This document shows positions 59,900-64,000 of a DNA stretch of 64,000 nt, in pieces. This DNA is from Pterobdella sp. o SKG-2022 (taxonomy: Eukaryota; Annelida; Clitellata; Hirudinida; Piscicolidae): contig OZ038324.1 of assembly GCA_964035795.1 (NCBI GenBank), positions 5,666,510 through 5,730,509 of the forward strand, in the 5' to 3' direction. The notes beneath the pieces are model-generated. The model worked only from the letters and a program-made list of their open reading frames with translations. It was not told the DNA's origin and searched no databases. The position numbers and the translations under genes are program-made. How positions within the stretch are numbered: position 1 is the first letter of the stretch; each line of letters opens with the position of its first letter.

Positions 59900-62800
59900 T
59901 TTGAAATAATTTAATGAAATTGATGGAGTTATTCCTAATTAAAATCCTGAGAACTTAAATTGACATAAGTACAATATAAAGTTGAAAACTATCAATATAA
60001 TAAGTTTTAATTTATATGTTAAAAACAAAAAAATCCCAAATAATCTGATAAATATTAGACTTCAAACACACGTCCATGTTGACCACAATAAAAAACAACA
60101 AAACCCAGTAAAAAAAAACACAAAAAAAAATTTAAAAATCTTTTAACAAAACTATTAAATAAATGAAGTCACTCACAGTTTTGCAATTGATATCAACATT
60201 CAATTCAAATGGTCGGAAGCATCGAAGCTTTTATAGCTCAAAAAGGCCATATATTCCCAACAAATATATGCTTAATCGCAACATGCTATATACCGAAGTG
60301 TTATACCCTGTATGTTTGAGTATATAAAATGGATTTATAAATGAATATATATACATATCTGTGTGAATACGTATTGATCGTTTTTGTTTTTCATATCATT
60401 TTTATCATATTTCAAGCACCCGGGTTAATTAAAGAAAAGCATGAATGTACTGAAATAAAATTTAAAAAAAATCAAAACAATAATAATAACAACGAAAAAT
60501 AACGCTAATATTTACAACAATAAAAAAAAAAAAAAACTAATAAAAATGAAAATATAAAAAAAGTGCTAATAATAATAAAAACAAATAAAAAAACAAAAAT
60601 GCGAATTTCCGCGTAAAAATAAAAAGAATTCTAATGAAAGGCTCGCGTTGAGCAAATTCCTTCTTCAAACTCCCTCATAAGGCGCTTTTCCAACTAATTT
60701 CCATAAATTCACATTTAAACACTGTCTTAAAGATTATTCTCGCTAAAATGTTTGTACTTTGGGGTACTAAAAACAACGTGAGGTTTCAATATGGACAGCA
60801 TTATGACTTCGGTTGTTAATTGAAAGTATTATTATTATTATTACTATTAATATTAAACTTTTTATTGTTATTTTTATTATTATTACTGTTAATATAAGTT
60901 TTATTTTTATTATTATTATATCTATTCGCATTATAACCGATGTTAACATTTATATGATAGCAAATTCAATATAACTTATACTACTATTGTAATAGCTATT
61001 AAAGATATTATTGTTGGAACAAGTATAAAAATTATTATTAGCATTAATTTTTTTTGGTTAGTACTATTAAATTAGTAATGAAATGTGAACATTTTATCAT
61101 TAGCAGTGTGAGAAACTGGTACATCAAGAACAACCAATGTGTTTACAACTTTTATTCACTTCCATTAAGTGTGCGTGTGTGTTTTTTTGACTGTAAGACG
61201 AAACGATGTACAGCATATTTGTATGGATGCATATTGATAAATGCAACTGCACTGTTACTTTCCCTAGTTTTCATTATGTGTGTGTGTGAGTATTTTCGAT
61301 GTCTGCTTGTATACGATCTTACGCATATTCCTTCTTCTAATGTGCGTTTGTATGCGTGAATGTGTACTTCTGATCGCACGATAACCTCGTTTTCAGTCTA
61401 CAATACACCAGAACTTTAGCCTGAAAATACCAAGGCTTTCAATTCATGAAAACCAGAAAACATAAAATTAAATGCTATGTGAAACACTCAACTTAGATAT
61501 CTAAAACAGCTTTCAAACCGATGAGAGCTCATTGCAAGTTATTCAAACAAGAAAATAGCTGTGACTATTAAGCTATTTTCAGTTTTGTCAGTTTAAAAAT
61601 GGCGTTTATCAAATTAAACTTTTCAAATACCACTGTTTTTTGTGCGTTTAATATGATTTTCAAATATAATAAAGAAAGAATTTATTGATGTTATAAACAC
61701 ATTTTTATGAAAGCAACATATATACCTCAAGCTTAAAACCTTCGCATTATTGATATAAAAATTATCAAACAGTGGATTAAGAGAAAAAACTATAACACTT
61801 TTTGAGAAATACCTGATCTAAACATAAAATAAACTATAAATTTTTTATGGAAAAATAATTCATCAGTGCAAATGAGAAAAATTCTTGATAATGTAAACAA
61901 CTTAGACTGAACTGAAAAAAATAAGAAGCGCACATGTATATGCCAATCATTTGGTTCCAGAGGATATATTTTCATTTTCCAAGAGGTCACTAGCTATGAA
62001 CCTACACTCGTACATTAATTTAGTTTACCTTGAAAAGCTTTGATGCCCAGCCCCAAATCTAAATAAAAATTATATATATATATATATTTTTCAGAAACTT
62101 TTGGCTTTCCCCTTCGTCTATCACCTCCAAAACTACAAGCCCGCTTCACACTATCGAGCGTCAAGCTTTCTCGAAACATGATCAGACTTTTCAAACTCCT
62201 CCACACCACAGTCTCAACACTGATGTCTTTTAAACCCAATATAACCATCTACTTATATACGCTAGTCATCAGGCAACTGAACACCACTTCTCATGCCTAG
62301 TAATGTTTTTTCTATTTTTCTCAAAAACTTTTTTTGCATCTTTTCACAGTTTTTCATGTTTTCTCATAATCAGTGTCTTCTCTTAAACAAACTATTACCA
62401 CGAAAATCTTTAATAAAAGGTTTCCCTTCACCATATTTTTCGTACTTGTTCCAAAAAATTGAAAAACCAAAAAATACAAACCTCAAAAAGAGAAAACACT
62501 AATGAGAAAAAAATTTTAATCTTTTGCACCTTCGCATCAAAAGCTAAAAACAGGAATTCATTTTTTATGCACTTTCGAAGATATTTTTAGAAGATTTGAA
62601 AAAAATAACCATGCTTTCCAGCACTACTTGATGTGTGATGTGCCTAGATGAATTAACGAGTAGTAAGGAAAGAGCTAAACCATCAATTTATTACAGTTAG
62701 CACCCTTCTCTCTTCAATGATTTCTTGCCATGATCTGAGGGACCACCTAATTGCTAACATTCAGAAAAGCATCGCTATATCATGCTTCGTAATTTTTAAT

Positions 62801-64000
62801 AAGCGTAAATGAATCTTATTGTAGTGTTGTGGTCTGGTATACTTGAGAAATTATAAACAAGAAGTTTAATGGTAGGATATATTTTAAGGCATTCTTTGAA
62901 ACGATAACAGAAATAGGACATCAGGAAAAAATTGAGTCTAGCAAATATTGACTTCCAGTGTTTATTATTGTTCTAGGCAAACATTGTTTAACATTTTTAC
63001 ATTTTTATAAATTTAGTTATCTACATAGATATGAATTGGATTTTTGATTTCAACCGATTTTTATTCCAACATAATTCCCACATTCAGACACTGATTGGAA
63101 GCTGTTGAAATGGTTCCAAAATGAAACCAGCTTAAAGTGGAAATAAATACAAATAAAAATAACTAATCAAGCTGATTGAAGATTCTCACCCTAAAAGACC
63201 ATAGTTAACTAATATCGAAAGTAAGTCGACCATTAGGTCGCTCCTAGCTGGGCTTCAGTCGCGTAATTTATAGATTTTCCTAAAATTTAATGTTGAAAAC
63301 CTAATAAAAAATCGTCTAAATTATATAGAATACCTTCACGTGCGACGAACACGAAATGATTAAGAAGAAAAACGTGACAATAAAAATGATAATTGATACT
63401 AATAACAGCACTGATAATAACAAATTTCGAAACTCAATATTAATAAGAACCACGATGAAAGAATGTATGCATAAAGAATTAATATGACAGCAATTAAAGT
63501 CAGAAGACATTAGAGAAGACAGTGATTATGAAGGTTGATAAAACCGATGAATGTGTTAAAAGCATTTTCAATTATTAATGACACAACGACGATGATGAAG
63601 ACTATAATTGAATTAATAATGAAAAAAATTATTAAAATTAACAATAATAATAAGAAAAATAACAATAATAATAACAATTCGTGTCAACAATCTCGTTCAC
63701 ATTACCTTAAACACCAAAGAAATGTCCAGCTAGAAGTGTGAAGCAGTGCCCCAAAGTAGGAGGAACAAGCTAAGATGTAAAAAAAAGAAATACCAGTGAA
63801 TGGCTCGAAGCGAATACGATAACGTACGAACAAGTTGTTTGGATTGGTGTTTAAGACATTGAAACGTTTTTAATAATAAGAGAAGTTTTATCGCTAAGGA
63901 GATCAGCCAAGATTTTGTGTATCAAGCATGGGGCCTTGATGGGGTGTAGTCTGGGTTGTAGATTATGGGAGGGTGAACATAAAAAGATAAGCTCTCTTAT
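59900..64000. other. AT-rich region without a supported gene
   Basis: A minus-strand ATG at 60199 (MLISIAK) runs into an AACT|GTGAGT donor and could be a first exon. A segment at 62090-62250 reads SLIMFRESLTLDSVKR and GDRRRGKPK on the minus strand and may be exonic or mobile-element-derived. The rest is simple AAT/ATT-type repeats. No RNA gene was recognised. Confidence 0.35.

Overview
This window looks like nuclear DNA from an AT-rich invertebrate animal genome. Genes are split by introns with GT..AG borders, introns and spacers are long and AT-rich, microsatellites are frequent, and two 200-base runs of N are assembly gaps. An AP-2 transcription factor, a Krüppel-like factor and a PI3-kinase p85-type subunit point to an animal; I do not assign a lineage. 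Exon models were built by eye from recalled homologous proteins, splice signals and phase matching. Where every junction keeps phase I am confident; where only phase supports a chain I say so.

Layout, left to right. 95-4285 (-): most of a BRD8 homologue (NuA4/TIP60 complex), with its bromodomain off the left edge. 4580-5701 (+): a complete UTP23 homologue, head to head with BRD8 across about 295 bp. 5965-10190 (-): a complete AP-2 (TFAP2) gene in eight coding exons. 10636 to about 30089 (+): a phase-consistent chain of six exons of an unidentified protein, spread over 20 kb. Antisense to it, 11016-18032 (-), lie three exons resembling a CUB-like membrane protein. This part also holds LINE fragments, a tRNA-like SINE, a foldback MITE-like family, a 398-bp TCTA array and both gaps. 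32643-34346 (+): a two-exon Krüppel-like factor. 34654-39079 (-): a complete eIF3e (INT6) gene in 13 coding exons, tail to tail with the KLF. 39852-41270 (+): an intronless acidic protein I cannot identify. 41395-41913 (-): a Lys/Gln-rich reading frame. 42587-57010 (-): a 21-exon PI3-kinase regulatory subunit. 57011-64000: mostly AT-rich spacer with a few unassigned exon-like segments.

The most notable observation is the PI3-kinase subunit. It has the usual RhoGAP-like (BH), nSH2, inter-SH2 coiled coil and cSH2 parts. Where vertebrate p85 has an SH3 domain, it carries a canonical C1 zinc-finger motif preceded by a short helical region. All 20 junctions in the chain keep phase.

The genes form no operon or pathway. 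BRD8 (chromatin), UTP23 (ribosome assembly), eIF3e (translation), AP-2 and KLF (transcription) and p85 (signalling) are ordinary animal genes in a gene-sparse region.
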